A program made the translations under genes and the position numbers. DNA of 64,000 nt from Notospermus geniculatus. Lineage: Eukaryota; Nemertea; Pilidiophora; Heteronemertea; Lineidae. The stretch lies in assembly GCA_002633025.1 (NCBI GenBank), contig NMRB01001550.1:71008-135007 (forward strand), written 5' to 3'. Under the pieces are notes generated by a model that was given only the letters and a program-made list of their open reading frames with translations, was not told the origin of the DNA and did no database searches. Each line of letters begins with the position of its first letter. Positions within the stretch are counted from its first letter, which is position 1. Shown here one piece after another: positions 63,607-64,000 of this stretch.

Positions 63607-64000
63607 CTGAGCAAACAGTCAAGGAACAAATACTAATATCCTGCCTACCACTAGTAGCGCAAGTACTTGGCCTGTTAGTACAGAGTATCTAGGCCTAGAA
63701 CTTAGAAGTACTGCTTGCAACAATATAGGGCCTAGGCCTTTAGTAGGTAGGCTCCAAAGTCATGAGAGTTAATCGAGAAAGAGTTTAATTCTGTGAGCAT
63801 TGGTGATTTGTTTTATTTGAGTATCGGTGCCCGCAGGAGCCTAGGCCTACACTACACAGTCGTGACACTGACGGTATAACTCTGACATCTACTCTAGGGC
63901 CTAGGCCTGTATCAGTATTTAGGATGACTTCACATGGGGCACATCAATACGGAAAGATGGATGGATTCAGCAGATTCAATGGATTTGAGTGGCTAGCTTA
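63607..64000 (-). other. First intron of CHMP1 (right edge)
   Basis: Preceded in transcript sense by an unseen ATG exon. No ATGG|GT junction was found here. It is rich in AGGCCTA words (63691-63909) and has no other feature. Confidence 0.5.

Overview
The window is nuclear DNA of an intron-rich animal, most likely an invertebrate deuterostome (echinoderm or relative). Protein-coding genes are split by GT-AG introns. Non-coding DNA is crowded with short palindromic transposons (MITEs), tRNA-derived SINE relics and tandem repeats, and is rich in TACATGTA-, TAGGCCTA- and ACCGGTA-type words. The species cannot be named from the sequence, and the phylum is an inference. Scattered single n's, one 42-n gap and two isolated frame breaks suggest an unpolished draft assembly.

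Layout: (1) 890-2618, plus strand: the 3' half of a DEAF1-like SAND transcription factor whose last exons carry a coiled coil but no MYND finger. (2) 5917-16104, minus: URB1/Npa1, a nucleolar 60S ribosome-biogenesis scaffold in about 18-19 exons, with one frame break and one n-damaged exon. (3) 16471-22997, plus: cytosolic acetyl-CoA acetyltransferase (ACAT2 type, 397 codons once one lost base is allowed for) in nine exons. It is head-to-head with URB1 across about 366 bp, a likely bidirectional promoter. (4) 31806-41226, plus: a BAK-type multidomain pro-apoptotic BCL-2 protein of 288 aa in four coding exons, with a probable non-coding first exon near 24770-25045. (5) 51623-52702, minus: an intronless-CDS beta-1,3-glycosyltransferase (GT31), 359 aa. 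(6) 61809-63606, minus: CHMP1, an ESCRT-III subunit, complete except for the first coding exon, which lies beyond the right edge.

The genes are ordinary housekeeping or cell-biology loci and do not form one pathway. The accessory content is in introns and intergenic DNA: at least ten MITE families, several present two to five times here; nested foldback elements; a 1.07-kb foldback in an ACAT2 intron; a 40-bp satellite made of overlapping palindromes; and, inserted into that satellite, a small tandem element with a 12-bp target-site duplication whose repeat unit can be drawn as a degenerate hammerhead ribozyme. A SINE joining a tRNA-like head to a 5S-rRNA-like segment lies just downstream of the glycosyltransferase. 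Exon borders were read by eye from splice signals and checked for phase continuity; no database search or alignment was run.
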